DNA of 64,000 bases, from contig NZ_LMCP01000023.1 in assembly GCF_001425625.1 (NCBI RefSeq), positions 187,428 to 251,427 on the forward strand. The letters run 5' to 3'. The DNA is from Mesorhizobium sp. Root102. GTDB lineage: Bacteria; Pseudomonadota; Alphaproteobacteria; Rhizobiales; Rhizobiaceae. Both the position numbers and the translations under genes were made by a program. The notes beneath the pieces are model-generated. The model was not told the DNA's origin. It searched no databases and worked only from the letters and a program-made list of their open reading frames with translations. This document shows positions 24,285-33,079 of this stretch, one piece after another (within the stretch, counting starts at the first letter, position 1; each line of letters starts with the position of its first letter).

Positions 24285-25202
24285 TCAGCGGCTGGTCAGG
24301 AACACCGCTTCTTCGTCATCGCGCTGCCGGCCACCGAGAGCGGCCGCCGCACTTGCGATGAAGGCGCCGATCACCAGCGACAGCGCACCAAGCAGCGCAA
24401 AGGTCGCGCTGGCCTTCCTGGCGGTGTCGGCGGCCTGCTGTGCCTTGACCTTGGCGTCCTGAACCTTGGCGACCAGGGCATCGACACGCGCCTTGGCATC
24501 GGCCTCGGAGAGGCCGGTGCGGGCGACGACCAGTTGCGACAGGTAGGTCTTGTCATCGGCCGAGATTTCGCCTGCCGCGGCACTGGCGACCAGGATGCGC
24601 GAGGCTTGGCCTACCGCAACCGCATCGCCGTCGGGACCGGCTGCCGCGAGCTTGCTCGGATCAGCCGGACGGAACAGCGAGTCCGCCAGGTAGGATGTCG
24701 CATTGTCAGCAGCAGCGCCACCGGCATTGGCGGATGCACCGGCCGATGCACCCATGGCGGCGCCCGACGCCACGGTCGAGGCTGCCTGCACGCCTGAACC
24801 CACCGCGGCGGAAAGCGCCGAGCCCAAAACGCCGACGACGAGCAAGGTGGCCAGCGCCCAAGCGAGGAAGCCGTGGGCGGTGTCACGGAAATAGACCTCG
24901 TCGGTGTGGATGCCGACCCATTTGGTGCGCAGGCGTCCGGCAAGGTAGCCTCCGACACCGGAGGACAGCCATTGCACGATGACCAGCCAGATCGCGGTGG
25001 AGACCGCGAAGGTCGTGACCGACGCGCCGGAGCCAGACCAGGGTGACACCATGCTTAGCCCCAGCCCCGAGCCGACCAACATGAGGATGAAAGTCAGCGT
25101 CGAGGCCGCCAAGGCGCCGGCGATGATCGGTCCCCAACTGACGGCCGTGGTGGATGATTCTGTTGAAGTTGAAACGTCGACAGCCGATAGGGTGGACTGC
25201 AT
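24285..25202 (-). CDS. Conserved alphaproteobacterial membrane protein of unknown function
   Basis: A 305-aa protein. Three or more hydrophobic segments lie in the first half: VSWGPIIAGALAASTLTFILMLVGSGLGLSMVSP, FAVSTAIWLVIVQWLSSGVGGYLAGRL and LAWALATLLVVGVLGSALSAAVG. An alanine-rich soluble stretch follows, with a helical pair (TGLSEADAKARVDALVAKVQDAKVKAQQAADTARK), and a final helix ATFALLGALSLVIGAFIASAAAALGG. The GGYLAGRLRTKWVGIHTDEVYFRDTAHGFLAWA segment is the most conserved-looking part. I know the layout from rhizobial genomes only as an uncharacterised protein. GGGGGA lies 5 nt before the ATG. It is 9 nt downstream of a 25-aa peptide gene and shares its promoter. Confidence 0.8.
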   Translation of the reverse strand: MQSTLSAVDVSTSTESSTTAVSWGPIIAGALAASTLTFILMLVGSGLGLSMVSPWSGSGASVTTFAVSTAIWLVIVQWLSSGVGGYLAGRLRTKWVGIHTDEVYFRDTAHGFLAWALATLLVVGVLGSALSAAVGSGVQAASTVASGAAMGASAGASANAGGAAADNATSYLADSLFRPADPSKLAAAGPDGDAVAVGQASRILVASAAAGEISADDKTYLSQLVVARTGLSEADAKARVDALVAKVQDAKVKAQQAADTARKASATFALLGALSLVIGAFIASAAAALGGRQRDDEEAVFLTSR

Positions 25203-25211
25203 GAGTTCCCC

Positions 25212-25289
25212 CTATCGTACGAAAAGCATGATCAGAATGATGATCGGAATCGGAATGCCGAGCAACCAGAGCAAAATTCCGCGTCCCAT
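25212..25289 (-). CDS. 25-aa hydrophobic peptide gene
   Basis: On the minus strand a perfect AGGAGG stands 5 nt before ATG 25289 and opens a 25-codon frame ending in TAG at 25212. The peptide begins MGRGILLWLLGIPIP and continues as a single isoleucine-rich helix ending in FVR. The very strong ribosome site, the charged-hydrophobic-charged layout and the 9-nt gap to the next gene support a real small membrane peptide in an operon with the 305-aa membrane protein. It is too short for ordinary gene finders. Function unknown. Confidence 0.75.
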   Translation of the reverse strand: MGRGILLWLLGIPIPIIILIMLFVR

Positions 25290-25307
25290 GATGGCCTCCT
25301 GTGAGAA

Positions 25308-25330
25308 ATTGTGATCGATGTTGTCACAAT
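25308..25330. promoter_or_regulatory. Palindrome ATTGTGA-N9-TCACAAT
   Basis: Perfect 7-bp inverted arms at 25308-25314 and 25324-25330 lie 18 bp upstream of the small peptide start, overlapping the presumed -10/transcription start. It has the geometry of a repressor operator. No regulator is known. Confidence 0.45.
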
Positions 25331-25352
25331 GTCCCGAGGGGACTTCCGTTCC
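25328..25352 (-). promoter_or_regulatory. EcfG-like promoter with one mismatch
   Basis: On the minus strand GGAAC (25352-25348) is followed after 16 nt by CATT (25331-25328). The rhizobial general-stress sigma factor consensus is GGAAC-N16/17-CGTT, so only one -10 base differs; it also satisfies the looser GGAAC-N18-TT form. It is correctly placed for the peptide/membrane protein operon. Confidence 0.4.
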
Positions 25353-25392
25353 GGCGGGTTAAAAAATGATTTTGTTTGCCACGGGTGAAACA

Positions 25393-25416
25393 ATTGGCGC
25401 GCCGCGGCGCGCCAAT
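25393..25416 (-). terminator. Intrinsic terminator of gyrB
   Basis: ATTGGCGCGCC (25393-25403) and GGCGCGCCAAT (25406-25416) form a perfect 11-bp stem; on the minus strand it is followed by TGTTT. It starts 18 nt after the gyrB stop. Confidence 0.75.
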
Positions 25417-25433
25417 CTCAGAGAACATCGAGA

Positions 25434-27905
25434 TCAGATATCCAGATTGGCGACCGACAGCGCGTTGTCCTGGATGAACTCACGCCTGGGTTCGACCTCG
25501 TCGCCCATCAGTCGCGAGAACAGACTATCCGCGTCCGTCGCGTCATTGACCTTGACCTGCAGCAGCGAGCGCACGTTCGGATCGAGCGTGGTTTCCCAGA
25601 GTTGTTCGGCGTTCATCTCGCCGAGACCCTTGTAGCGCTGCATGGTCAAGCCCTTGCGCCCGGTCGCGAAGACCGCGTTGAGCAGCGCCAGCGGCCCCGA
25701 TATGGTCTCGGAGACATCCTTGCGGCGCAGCACCGGTGGCTCGCCATATACTTCCGTAAGGCGCGGCGCATAGCGGTCGAGCTGGCGTGCATCGGCCGAA
25801 TTGATCAGCCCCAGGTCCAGATGCGCGTATTCCTTGACGCTGCGCACCGTGCGCTCGAACACATAGCCGCCGATGCCCTCGTTCGAGGTCGACATACGAC
25901 CGGTCCAGCCGCGTTCGGTGTCCTCGGCAATGATGTCGAGACGCTTGGCGATGCGCTCGGCCATGGCGTTGGCTTGGGCGAGATCGGTGAAGACGTCCGG
26001 GTTGAGGCCGCCGGCGATCGCCGCCTGCTCGACCACGCCCCTGTTGTAGCGCGTGTGCAGGCCGTTGATGAGCTGGCGCACCGCCAGCGCGTCGTCGATG
26101 GCGCCGCGCAGGTCCTGTCCGATGCGAACCTCGCCCGAGCCGAGCGTAAGCGATGCTTCCTCCAGCCCCGAGCCGATCAGGAATTCCTCGAAGGCATTCT
26201 CGTCCTTGATGTATTGCGAGCTCTTGCCACGCGTCACTTTGTAGAGCGGCGGCTGGGCGATGTAGAGATGGCCGCGTTCGATCAGCTCCGGCATCTGCCG
26301 GAAGAAGAAGGTGAGCAGCAAGGTTCTGATATGGGCGCCGTCGACGTCGGCGTCGGTCATCAGGATGATCTTGTGGTAGCGCAATTTGTCGGCGTTGAAC
26401 TCGTCCTTGCCGATCGAGGTGCCGAGCGCGGTGATCAGCGTGCCGATCATCTCGGAGCCGAGCATACGGTCGAAACGGGCCCGCTCGACATTGAGGATCT
26501 TGCCGCGCAGCGGAAGGATGGCCTGGTTCTGGCGCGACCGGCCGCCCTTGGCCGAGCCGCCGGCGGAGTCACCCTCGACAATGAAGATCTCGGACTTCGC
26601 CGGGTCGCGTTCCTGGCAGTCGGCCAGCTTGCCGGGCAATGAGGTGATGCCTAGCGAACTCTTGCGGGTGATGTCGCGGGCCTTGCGTGCCGCCTCGCGC
26701 GCCGCGGCAGCCTGGATCACCTTGTCGATCACCACCTTGCCTTCGGCCGGATGTTCCTCGAGCCAGGTGCCGAGAGCCTCGTTGACCAGTCCTTCAACCA
26801 CCGGGCGGACTTCGGACGAGACCAGCTTGTCCTTGGTCTGCGAGGAGAATTTCGGGTCGGGAACCTTGACCGACAGCACCGCCGTCAGGCCCTCGCGGCA
26901 ATCGTCGCCGATCAGCCCCACCTTTTCCCTCTTGGTCAGCCCCGAGGATTCGCCATAGCCGGTGATCTGGCGTGTCAGCGCGCCGCGGAAACCGGCCAGA
27001 TGGGTACCGCCGTCGCGCTGCGGGATGTTGTTGGTGAAGGCCAGCACGTTCTCGTGGTAGCTGTCGTTCCACCACATCGCCACTTCGACGGTGATGCCGT
27101 CGCGCTCGGCCTTGATGGCGATCGGTTTGTCGATCAGCGGTTTCTTCATGCGGTCGAGATATTTGACGAACTCTTCCAGCCCGCCATCATAGTGCAGTTC
27201 ATGGCGCACGATGTCGGCATGGCGGGCGTCGGTCAAAATGATTCGTACGCCGGAATTCAGGAAGGCGAGCTCGCGCAGCCGGTGTTCCAGCGTGCCGAAA
27301 TCGAACTCGACCATGGTGAAGGTCTCGGACGACGGGAAGAAGGTGATCTCGCTGCCGCTGCGCCCTTCATAGGTGCCGGGCTGCCTGTCCTGCTCATAGC
27401 TGCCGGTAGCCTTCAGCGGAGCGTCGGCATTGCCATGGGTGAAACTCATCTCGAAGATCTGGCCATTGCGGCGAATCCTGAGCTTCAGCCAAGCCGAAAG
27501 CGCATTGACCACCGAGACGCCGACGCCATGCAAGCCGCCCGAGACTTTGTAGGAGTTCTGGTCGAACTTGCCGCCGGCATGCAGCTGCGTCATGATCACT
27601 TCGGCCGCCGAAATGCCTTCTCCGGTGTGGATATCGGTCGGAATGCCGCGGCCATTGTCGATCACGGTGACCGAACCATCTGGGTTGAGCGTCACGGTGA
27701 CGAGGTCGGCGTGGCCCGCCAGCGCCTCGTCGATGGCGTTGTCCACCACCTCATAGACCATGTGATGCAGGCCCGAACCGTCGTCAGTATCGCCGATATA
27801 CATGCCGGGGCGTTTGCGGACAGCATCCAACCCCTTCAAAACCTTGATGGAATCGGCGCCGTATTCGGCTTCAGCGCCGTTGTTGTTGTCGATCTGATCG
27901 CTCAT
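25434..27905 (-). CDS. gyrB: DNA gyrase subunit B
   Basis: An 823-aa ATPase subunit of gyrase, which introduces negative supercoils with GyrA. ATG 27905 (MSDQIDNNN) is chosen; the ORF extension to 28007 runs through the promoter. The GHKL ATPase domain has VYEVVDNAIDEALAGH, DNGRGIPTDIHTGEG and GGLHGVGVSVVNALS. The TOPRIM domain has EGDSAGGSAKGGRSRQNQAILPLRGKILNVE and DADVDGAHIRTLLLTFF. The C-terminal RYKGLGEMNAEQLWETTLDP is typical. The EGDSAGGSAKGGR and QAILPLRGKILNVE forms, together with the full length, favour GyrB over ParE. A sigma-70-like promoter lies 74-102 bp upstream. Confidence 0.96.
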   Translation of the reverse strand: MSDQIDNNNGAEAEYGADSIKVLKGLDAVRKRPGMYIGDTDDGSGLHHMVYEVVDNAIDEALAGHADLVTVTLNPDGSVTVIDNGRGIPTDIHTGEGISAAEVIMTQLHAGGKFDQNSYKVSGGLHGVGVSVVNALSAWLKLRIRRNGQIFEMSFTHGNADAPLKATGSYEQDRQPGTYEGRSGSEITFFPSSETFTMVEFDFGTLEHRLRELAFLNSGVRIILTDARHADIVRHELHYDGGLEEFVKYLDRMKKPLIDKPIAIKAERDGITVEVAMWWNDSYHENVLAFTNNIPQRDGGTHLAGFRGALTRQITGYGESSGLTKREKVGLIGDDCREGLTAVLSVKVPDPKFSSQTKDKLVSSEVRPVVEGLVNEALGTWLEEHPAEGKVVIDKVIQAAAAREAARKARDITRKSSLGITSLPGKLADCQERDPAKSEIFIVEGDSAGGSAKGGRSRQNQAILPLRGKILNVERARFDRMLGSEMIGTLITALGTSIGKDEFNADKLRYHKIILMTDADVDGAHIRTLLLTFFFRQMPELIERGHLYIAQPPLYKVTRGKSSQYIKDENAFEEFLIGSGLEEASLTLGSGEVRIGQDLRGAIDDALAVRQLINGLHTRYNRGVVEQAAIAGGLNPDVFTDLAQANAMAERIAKRLDIIAEDTERGWTGRMSTSNEGIGGYVFERTVRSVKEYAHLDLGLINSADARQLDRYAPRLTEVYGEPPVLRRKDVSETISGPLALLNAVFATGRKGLTMQRYKGLGEMNAEQLWETTLDPNVRSLLQVKVNDATDADSLFSRLMGDEVEPRREFIQDNALSVANLDI

Positions 27906-27978
27906 GAAAACCTGTTGTCTGGATGCCGCTTGCACGGCGCTGAAAATCGGCCCCGAATCGCGCCTCTGATATGGACTA

Positions 27979-28007
27979 GATATAGGCGCTAAAGGCGGTT
28001 TTTCCAA
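27979..28007 (-). promoter_or_regulatory. Probable gyrB promoter
   Basis: On the minus strand TTGGAA (28007-28002) and TATATC (27984-27979) are separated by exactly 17 nt. The start point would be about 67 nt before the gyrB ATG. Confidence 0.5.
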
Positions 28008-28050
28008 GGTTTGCGAGCATTTCGGGGGCGAACTCCCGGCCGGCAGCCGG

Positions 28051-30681
28051 CTATTTCTTTCGGGCGCCGAATTTGGCGAGAAGGCCGCGCAAATACTTGA
28101 TCGTGGATCTGTCTCTCGGCGCCAGCCGACCCGTGCGGTCGAGCTCCAGCGTCAGGTTAAGCGCCTTGGTCAGCACCGCCTTCGGATCCTTCGCCACATA
28201 GGCGTAGTTGATGTAGGCCTGTACCAGATCAAATTGCCAGATCGCATTGTCCGGATCGGACCGGGCTAGTTGCTGGCGGATGCCGAGGCTGGCTTCGAAG
28301 GCTTTCCTGGAGCCCTCGAAATGGCGCTGCTTGGTCTCCAGCATGCCGATCTCCGAGAGCGTAATCGACAGATCGCGTTGCCAGTCGGAATTGGCTGGGT
28401 CGAGCTTGGCCAGGCGGTCGGCAATGGCAAGACTGTCCTGATAGTTTTGCAGTGCGCCGCCGATATCGCCCTGGACGTCAAGCACACCGGCGACCTTTTC
28501 CAGACAGACCGACAGGTCCCGCTGCCAGTTTGTGTTGCCAGGATCGGTGGCGGCGAGTTCACGCGCTATATCAAGCGCTTGCTGATAGGAAGCCAGTGCT
28601 GGAGACCAGCTCTTCTGGTCGCTCAGGGCATTGCCGGCCTTGGCGTAACTGATCGACAGGTCGCGCTTCAAGTCGGTATCGTTGGGGTCGCGGCGCGCCA
28701 GCTCTTCGGCGATCGCCTGGCTCTGGTTGTAGGCCACGAGTGCACCGGCGGGGTCGCCGCGCTCGCGCAGCACGTCACCGATCTTTTCATGGCTGACGGA
28801 GACAGCGCGCTGGCGCTCGGGGTCATCGGGCTTGTTCTCGGCCAGTGCCAGCCGAATTCTCAGGCTCTCTTCAAAAGCCGTCTGGGCGCCGTCCAACCGG
28901 CCGGCGGTACGGGCAAGGTCGCCGATTTCATCATGGGTGATGGTCAGATCGCGCAGCAGATAGGCGCGGTCCGGCTCGGCATCGGCCAATTGCTGCTTGA
29001 TCGACAGGCTTTGCTGATAGGCTTGGGCGGCCGCGCCAACATCGCCTTGCGTCGCCAGCACGTTGCCGATCTTGTCATTGGCCGTGGCCAGATCGCCAAG
29101 CCAGCCTTTCTCGTCCGGCAGGCTTGCGGTCAGACCCTGCAGCATGTCCCTGGCGGCCTCGTAGTTTTCCAGGGCGGTTGGCAGGTCGCCTTGCGCCATC
29201 CTTATGTTGGCGAGCTTGATATGGCTGATGGCGAGATCGCGCTTGACGCTGGGGTCGGTTTCCTGACGCGAGCGCTGCTCGAGATTGGCCAACAACGCGG
29301 TAAAGGCGCGGCTGGCCGCCTCGACATTGCCGACCGTCGTATAGAGCAGACCGAGTTCCTCCAGCGTGCGGCTCTGACGGTCGGCCTGTTCCAGGCTGAG
29401 CGAGGTTTGCCCGGCCTCGCCATACAGTGACAGCACGGTTTCATAGCCCTCGATGGCCGCCGCATAGTTGAGGTCGGCGCGAGCCGCGCCCGCCGACAGG
29501 AACAGCGTTGCGGCTTGCGACAGCGTGCGGTCGATGAAATTCACCTTCAGCGCCTTGCGCGACACTTCGTCGATATCGACCGCTTCTGCCAGTTTTGCCT
29601 GTGCCGCGCCGAAGGCGCCCAGGGCCAGCTGCTCCTCGGCCTGCCGACGCAGTTCCGTCACACGCGGATCGTCGGCGGCCAGCGTCTTCATCTCGCCGCG
29701 CACCTTGACGAAGGCGTCCGCCGCCTCGCGCAGGCTGGCATCCAGGCTCTCGGCGGAAAGGTGCTTGGTGTCGAGACCGATCAGCGCGCCATAAAGCGGC
29801 GCCAGCGGCATGTCGGCATCGCTGGCGATCTGCTCGACCTGGCCGCGCATTTCGGGCGTCACATCGGCCATGGCGAGCAACAGGCGCTCGCGCTCGGGCA
29901 AGTCCTGCCTGGCCTTCGCGGCAAAAAAGAGCTGCGGCAGGCCGCTTTCAACGTAAGGCAGCTGCTTGCCGCGCGACAGGTCGTAGACCTCCTGCTGCAC
30001 CAGTGTCAGCACCGAGCGGATCTCGAGCCCGTCGGTGCCGAGATATTTGGTCAGCGCTGTCGTGAACGGCGAGTTCTGGCCGTTTCCGTCGGCGGCCGTC
30101 TCGCCGGGTGCGGCGGAAAAGGCGAACAGGATGTTTTCCGCACGGCCGGTCCGGCCGAGACCCGGCTTCACCTTGTCGGTGACATCCTTGGCCAGCGAGG
30201 TCGCGCCGCGCCCTTCGCGCACCGTGCCCGAAAACGGATCGCTGCGGCAGGCGTCGAGCATGATCAGGCCGACCTTGGCCGTGGCGGCAACAGCGTCGCG
30301 CACCTCCTCCAGCGGCAGGCTGGTCTTCTCCAGGGCGTCGAACGAGGAGGCGTCGGCGTCGACCGGCAGCAGCCGGTTGTCGCCCGAGATTTCCACGCCG
30401 TGGCCGGAGAAATAGACCAACGCCACATCGGCGCCCTTGGCATCCTCGCGAAAATCGTCGAGCGCGCGGCGCATGCGCCGCAGGTCGCGATTGGTTTCGA
30501 GAATGACCTCGAAGCCGAGCTTCTTCAGCACCGCTTCCATCGCCTCGCCGTCATGAACCGGATTGGCAAGTGGTCGGATCAGACGGTAGTCGTCGGCGGC
30601 GATGACCAAGGCTACGCGCCGCTCAGCCATCGCCGTGGCGGCGGTCATGAGCGTCAGCAGCAAGGCAAAAAGCAAACGCAA
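28051..30681 (-). CDS. Secreted caspase-like (peptidase C14) protein with TPR-like repeats
   Basis: An 876-aa protein. The signal peptide MRLLFALLLTLMTAATAMA is followed by a caspase/metacaspase p20-like domain (about 20-260): RRVALVIAADDYR, catalytic His94 in VYFSGHGVEI and Cys145 in IMLDACRSDPF. From about residue 400 to 860 there are tandem helical repeats of TPR type, each with the signature LAxxxPxDxxxxRDLSxSxxKxGxxLxxQGDxxxALxxYxxSLxI. The repeated phrase QRDLSVCLEKVAGVL or its variants occurs about seven times. Such proteins combine a cysteine protease with a protein-binding scaffold in the envelope. Its target is unknown. The gene is downstream of an FMN reductase gene on the same strand and upstream of gyrB, each 91-145 bp away. 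Confidence 0.9.
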   Translation of the reverse strand: MRLLFALLLTLMTAATAMAERRVALVIAADDYRLIRPLANPVHDGEAMEAVLKKLGFEVILETNRDLRRMRRALDDFREDAKGADVALVYFSGHGVEISGDNRLLPVDADASSFDALEKTSLPLEEVRDAVAATAKVGLIMLDACRSDPFSGTVREGRGATSLAKDVTDKVKPGLGRTGRAENILFAFSAAPGETAADGNGQNSPFTTALTKYLGTDGLEIRSVLTLVQQEVYDLSRGKQLPYVESGLPQLFFAAKARQDLPERERLLLAMADVTPEMRGQVEQIASDADMPLAPLYGALIGLDTKHLSAESLDASLREAADAFVKVRGEMKTLAADDPRVTELRRQAEEQLALGAFGAAQAKLAEAVDIDEVSRKALKVNFIDRTLSQAATLFLSAGAARADLNYAAAIEGYETVLSLYGEAGQTSLSLEQADRQSRTLEELGLLYTTVGNVEAASRAFTALLANLEQRSRQETDPSVKRDLAISHIKLANIRMAQGDLPTALENYEAARDMLQGLTASLPDEKGWLGDLATANDKIGNVLATQGDVGAAAQAYQQSLSIKQQLADAEPDRAYLLRDLTITHDEIGDLARTAGRLDGAQTAFEESLRIRLALAENKPDDPERQRAVSVSHEKIGDVLRERGDPAGALVAYNQSQAIAEELARRDPNDTDLKRDLSISYAKAGNALSDQKSWSPALASYQQALDIARELAATDPGNTNWQRDLSVCLEKVAGVLDVQGDIGGALQNYQDSLAIADRLAKLDPANSDWQRDLSITLSEIGMLETKQRHFEGSRKAFEASLGIRQQLARSDPDNAIWQFDLVQAYINYAYVAKDPKAVLTKALNLTLELDRTGRLAPRDRSTIKYLRGLLAKFGARKK

Positions 30682-30772
30682 GTCGAACCGCCCCCCGGCT
30701 TGTTCATTTGCGCGAACATTCCACCTCTTTATGGCATGAGCAAGCCGGGCTTTTGGCGGAAAACCAGCGCTT

Positions 30773-31342
30773 TCAGGCAGCCCGCATCGGCTTCAGGGCC
30801 TCGCTCCAGCGCAACAGCTCGTCGAGCATGGTTTTGGCTCCGACCTGCACCTGTTCGCTGGCGTTGAAAGCGCCGTTCTCGTCGAGCAGTTTCTGATACA
30901 TCGGCAGCGCGACGCCTTCCGAGATTGGCATGATACCCACCGAGGTCAGCAGCGGCTTCAGCGCTTGCGCCGCACGCAGGCCGCCGGAGACGCCGCCATA
31001 GCTGAAAATGGCGGCGGCTTTGTACTTCCATTCGCGCGAGAGATAGTCGATCGCGTTGACGATCGCCGGCGCCACGAAATAATTGTATTCCGGCGCCACG
31101 AACACGAAGGCATCGGCGGCATCGATCGCCTTGGACCAGGCTTTGGTATGATCGTTCTGGTAGTTGCCAAGCCTTGGATGGTGCGGTTCGTCCAGCACCG
31201 GAAGCTTGAACGTATCGATGTCGGTCAGTACAGGCTCGAATTTCCCGTGCTCGCGCGCGAACCTCTCCAGCCACTCGGCAAAAACCGGTCCGGCGCGGCC
31301 CGGCCGCGTGCTGCCGATGATGATATTCAGCTGGTGCTTCAA
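30773..31342 (-). CDS. NADPH-dependent FMN reductase / NAD(P)H:quinone reductase-like flavoprotein
   Basis: A 189-aa flavodoxin-fold protein. A TTG start at 31342 is chosen because GGAG lies 6 nt upstream and the chain then begins KHQLNIIIGSTRPGR, the phosphate-binding loop of the FMN_red family (I-x-G-S-x-R). Other signatures are FVFVAPEYNYFVAPAIVNAIDYL, the conserved P-E-Y-N flavin contact, and FSYGGVSGGLRAAQALK, the G-G-x-S/G-G loop. These enzymes reduce FMN, quinones or azo compounds with NAD(P)H. It reads divergently from the P450 gene; a shared role is possible but not shown. ORF variants extending to 31435 lack a ribosome site. Confidence 0.88.
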   Translation of the reverse strand: MKHQLNIIIGSTRPGRAGPVFAEWLERFAREHGKFEPVLTDIDTFKLPVLDEPHHPRLGNYQNDHTKAWSKAIDAADAFVFVAPEYNYFVAPAIVNAIDYLSREWKYKAAAIFSYGGVSGGLRAAQALKPLLTSVGIMPISEGVALPMYQKLLDENGAFNASEQVQVGAKTMLDELLRWSEALKPMRAA

Positions 31343-31553
31343 GGCGGGCTCCTTCGTTGGCGGTATCTGTTGGTGACCGAGACCTACGGCAGAGCACGGC
31401 CGCGAACAAGGCGACACCGCCAGGGCGGCGGTCACAATCGCCTGAACAGACTGTCTGCCGCGAGGTCCCGGGTTGCACGGTTCGTGCCTGCCGTACGGTC
31501 ACATGGACGCCGGGATTGCGAGCCACTACATTGGTGTATCAGCGGAGCAGCCC

Positions 31554-32930
31554 ATGGACATCCAGCCCGCCCCCTTCGTCCCCCCGGCGCCGAAGCCGCG
31601 CACGACGCCGCCCTCCACGCTGGAGATGATCCGCATCGTCTACCGCAACCCGCTCGAACTGTGGGGCGAGCATACCTACAACGAGCCCTGGGTTTCGGCG
31701 AGTGGCGTCGGTGGACATCTGATCGTTGCCAACGATCCCGGCCTGATCCGCCACGTGCTGGTCGATAACGCCAAGAATTACAAGATGGCGACGGTGCGCC
31801 AGAAGATCCTGCGGCCGATCCTGCGCGACGGCCTGCTGACCGCCGAGGGCGAGGTCTGGAAGCGGTCGCGCAAGGCGATGGCTCCTGTGTTCACGCCGCG
31901 CCACATCTTCGGCTTTGCCCAGCCGATGCTCCGGCGCACGCAGGAATTCGTCACCCGTTACGAAGACGGCGGCACGTCTGATATCGCCCATGACATGACG
32001 CTGCTCACCTACGACATCCTGGCCGAGACGCTGTTCTCCGATGAGATCGCTGGACAGCCCGGCAGTTTCGCCAACGAAATCGATCGCCTGTTCGAGACCA
32101 TGGGCCGCGTCGACCCGCTCGACCTGTTGCGCGCGCCCGACTGGCTGCCGCGACTGACCCGCATCCGCGGCCGCAAGACCATGGCCTATTTTCGCAAGAT
32201 CGTCACCGACACGGTCAAGATGCGCGAAGGGAAATTCAAACGCGATCCCGATGCCGTGCCGCAGGATTTCCTGACGCTGCTGCTGAAGGCCGAGGGGCCG
32301 GAGGGACTGACGCGGGCCGAGGTCGAGGACAACATCATCACCTTCATCGGCGCCGGCCATGAGACGACGGCGCGCGCGCTGGGCTGGACGCTGTATTGCC
32401 TTGCGGAATCGCCGTGGGAGCGCAACCGGGTCGAACAGGAGATCGACCAGGTGCTGGCGCGTGAGTCCGATCCGACGAAATGGCTGGACGCCATGCCGTT
32501 CACGCGTGCGGCTTTCGACGAAGCGCTCAGGCTCTATCCGCCGGCACCGTCGATCAACCGCGAGCCGATCGAGCCGGAAATGTGGAAGGATCTTTATATC
32601 CCGAAGCACGCGGCGGTTCTGGTGATGCCTTGGGTCGTCCATCGCCACAGGAAGCTTTGGGATCGGCCGGATGCCTTCCTGCCGGAGCGGTTCCATCCGG
32701 GAAATCGCGAAAAGATCGATCGCTTCCAGTATCTGCCGTTTGGCGCGGGCCCGCGCGTCTGCATCGGCGCCAGTTTCGCCATGCAGGAGGCGATCATCGC
32801 GCTGGCGATCATGCTGTCGCGCTTCCGCTTCGACACCACGGCCGAAACGAAACCCTGGCCGGTGCAGAAACTGACCACGCAGCCGCAAGGCGGTCTGCCG
32901 ATGCAGGTCACGCCCCGTCAGGTACGCTGA
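31554..32930 (+). CDS. Cytochrome P450
   Basis: A 458-aa monooxygenase. ATG 31554 has GGAG 6 nt upstream and starts MDIQPAPFVPPAPKPR. The oxygen-activation helix is FIGAGHETTARALGW, the ExxR motif is in DEALRLYPPAPSI, and the heme loop is FGAGPRVCIGASFA with the cysteine ligand. WRRARK-type contact is represented by VWKRSRKAMAPVFTPRH. The general shape is that of the CYP102/CYP4-like fatty-acid or alkane group rather than the CYP101 group (cf. GAGHETTA and PFGAGPRVCIG), so a lipophilic substrate is likely. No ferredoxin or reductase gene is adjacent, and there is no fused reductase. Confidence 0.93.
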   Translation: MDIQPAPFVPPAPKPRTTPPSTLEMIRIVYRNPLELWGEHTYNEPWVSASGVGGHLIVANDPGLIRHVLVDNAKNYKMATVRQKILRPILRDGLLTAEGEVWKRSRKAMAPVFTPRHIFGFAQPMLRRTQEFVTRYEDGGTSDIAHDMTLLTYDILAETLFSDEIAGQPGSFANEIDRLFETMGRVDPLDLLRAPDWLPRLTRIRGRKTMAYFRKIVTDTVKMREGKFKRDPDAVPQDFLTLLLKAEGPEGLTRAEVEDNIITFIGAGHETTARALGWTLYCLAESPWERNRVEQEIDQVLARESDPTKWLDAMPFTRAAFDEALRLYPPAPSINREPIEPEMWKDLYIPKHAAVLVMPWVVHRHRKLWDRPDAFLPERFHPGNREKIDRFQYLPFGAGPRVCIGASFAMQEAIIALAIMLSRFRFDTTAETKPWPVQKLTTQPQGGLPMQVTPRQVR

Positions 32931-32952
32931 TATTCAGGTGATGCCGGCCTGC

Positions 32953-33030
32953 GAACGATGGCTTCCTGAGCTTCCGGTACTCACGTACCAAAAGTACACT
33001 CCGTTCCGGTTCTCGGAAGCCACCATTCTC
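32953..33030. repeat. Long imperfect palindrome between convergent genes
   Basis: The left arm 32953-32977 (GAACGATGGCTTCC..., ends CCGG) is nearly the reverse complement of the right arm 33006-33030 (CCGGTTCTCGGAAGCC...). A small inner hairpin GGTAC-TCAC-GTACC lies at 32976-32989. It sits between the converging P450 and NDUFA9-like genes. It could be an interspersed repeat, a terminator or a structured RNA. No second copy was seen in this window. Confidence 0.5.
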
Positions 33031-33079
33031 TACTCGGCCTGACCCGAATCTCACCACGCCCTTGGGCGTTTGCACAGAC

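Noticed and set aside
30701..30718. GTTC-N8-GAAC palindrome upstream of the caspase-like gene, considered as a LexA site
   Set aside because: The alphaproteobacterial LexA box is a direct GTTC-N7-GTTC repeat; arms and spacing here do not fit, and five-base arms occur often by chance.
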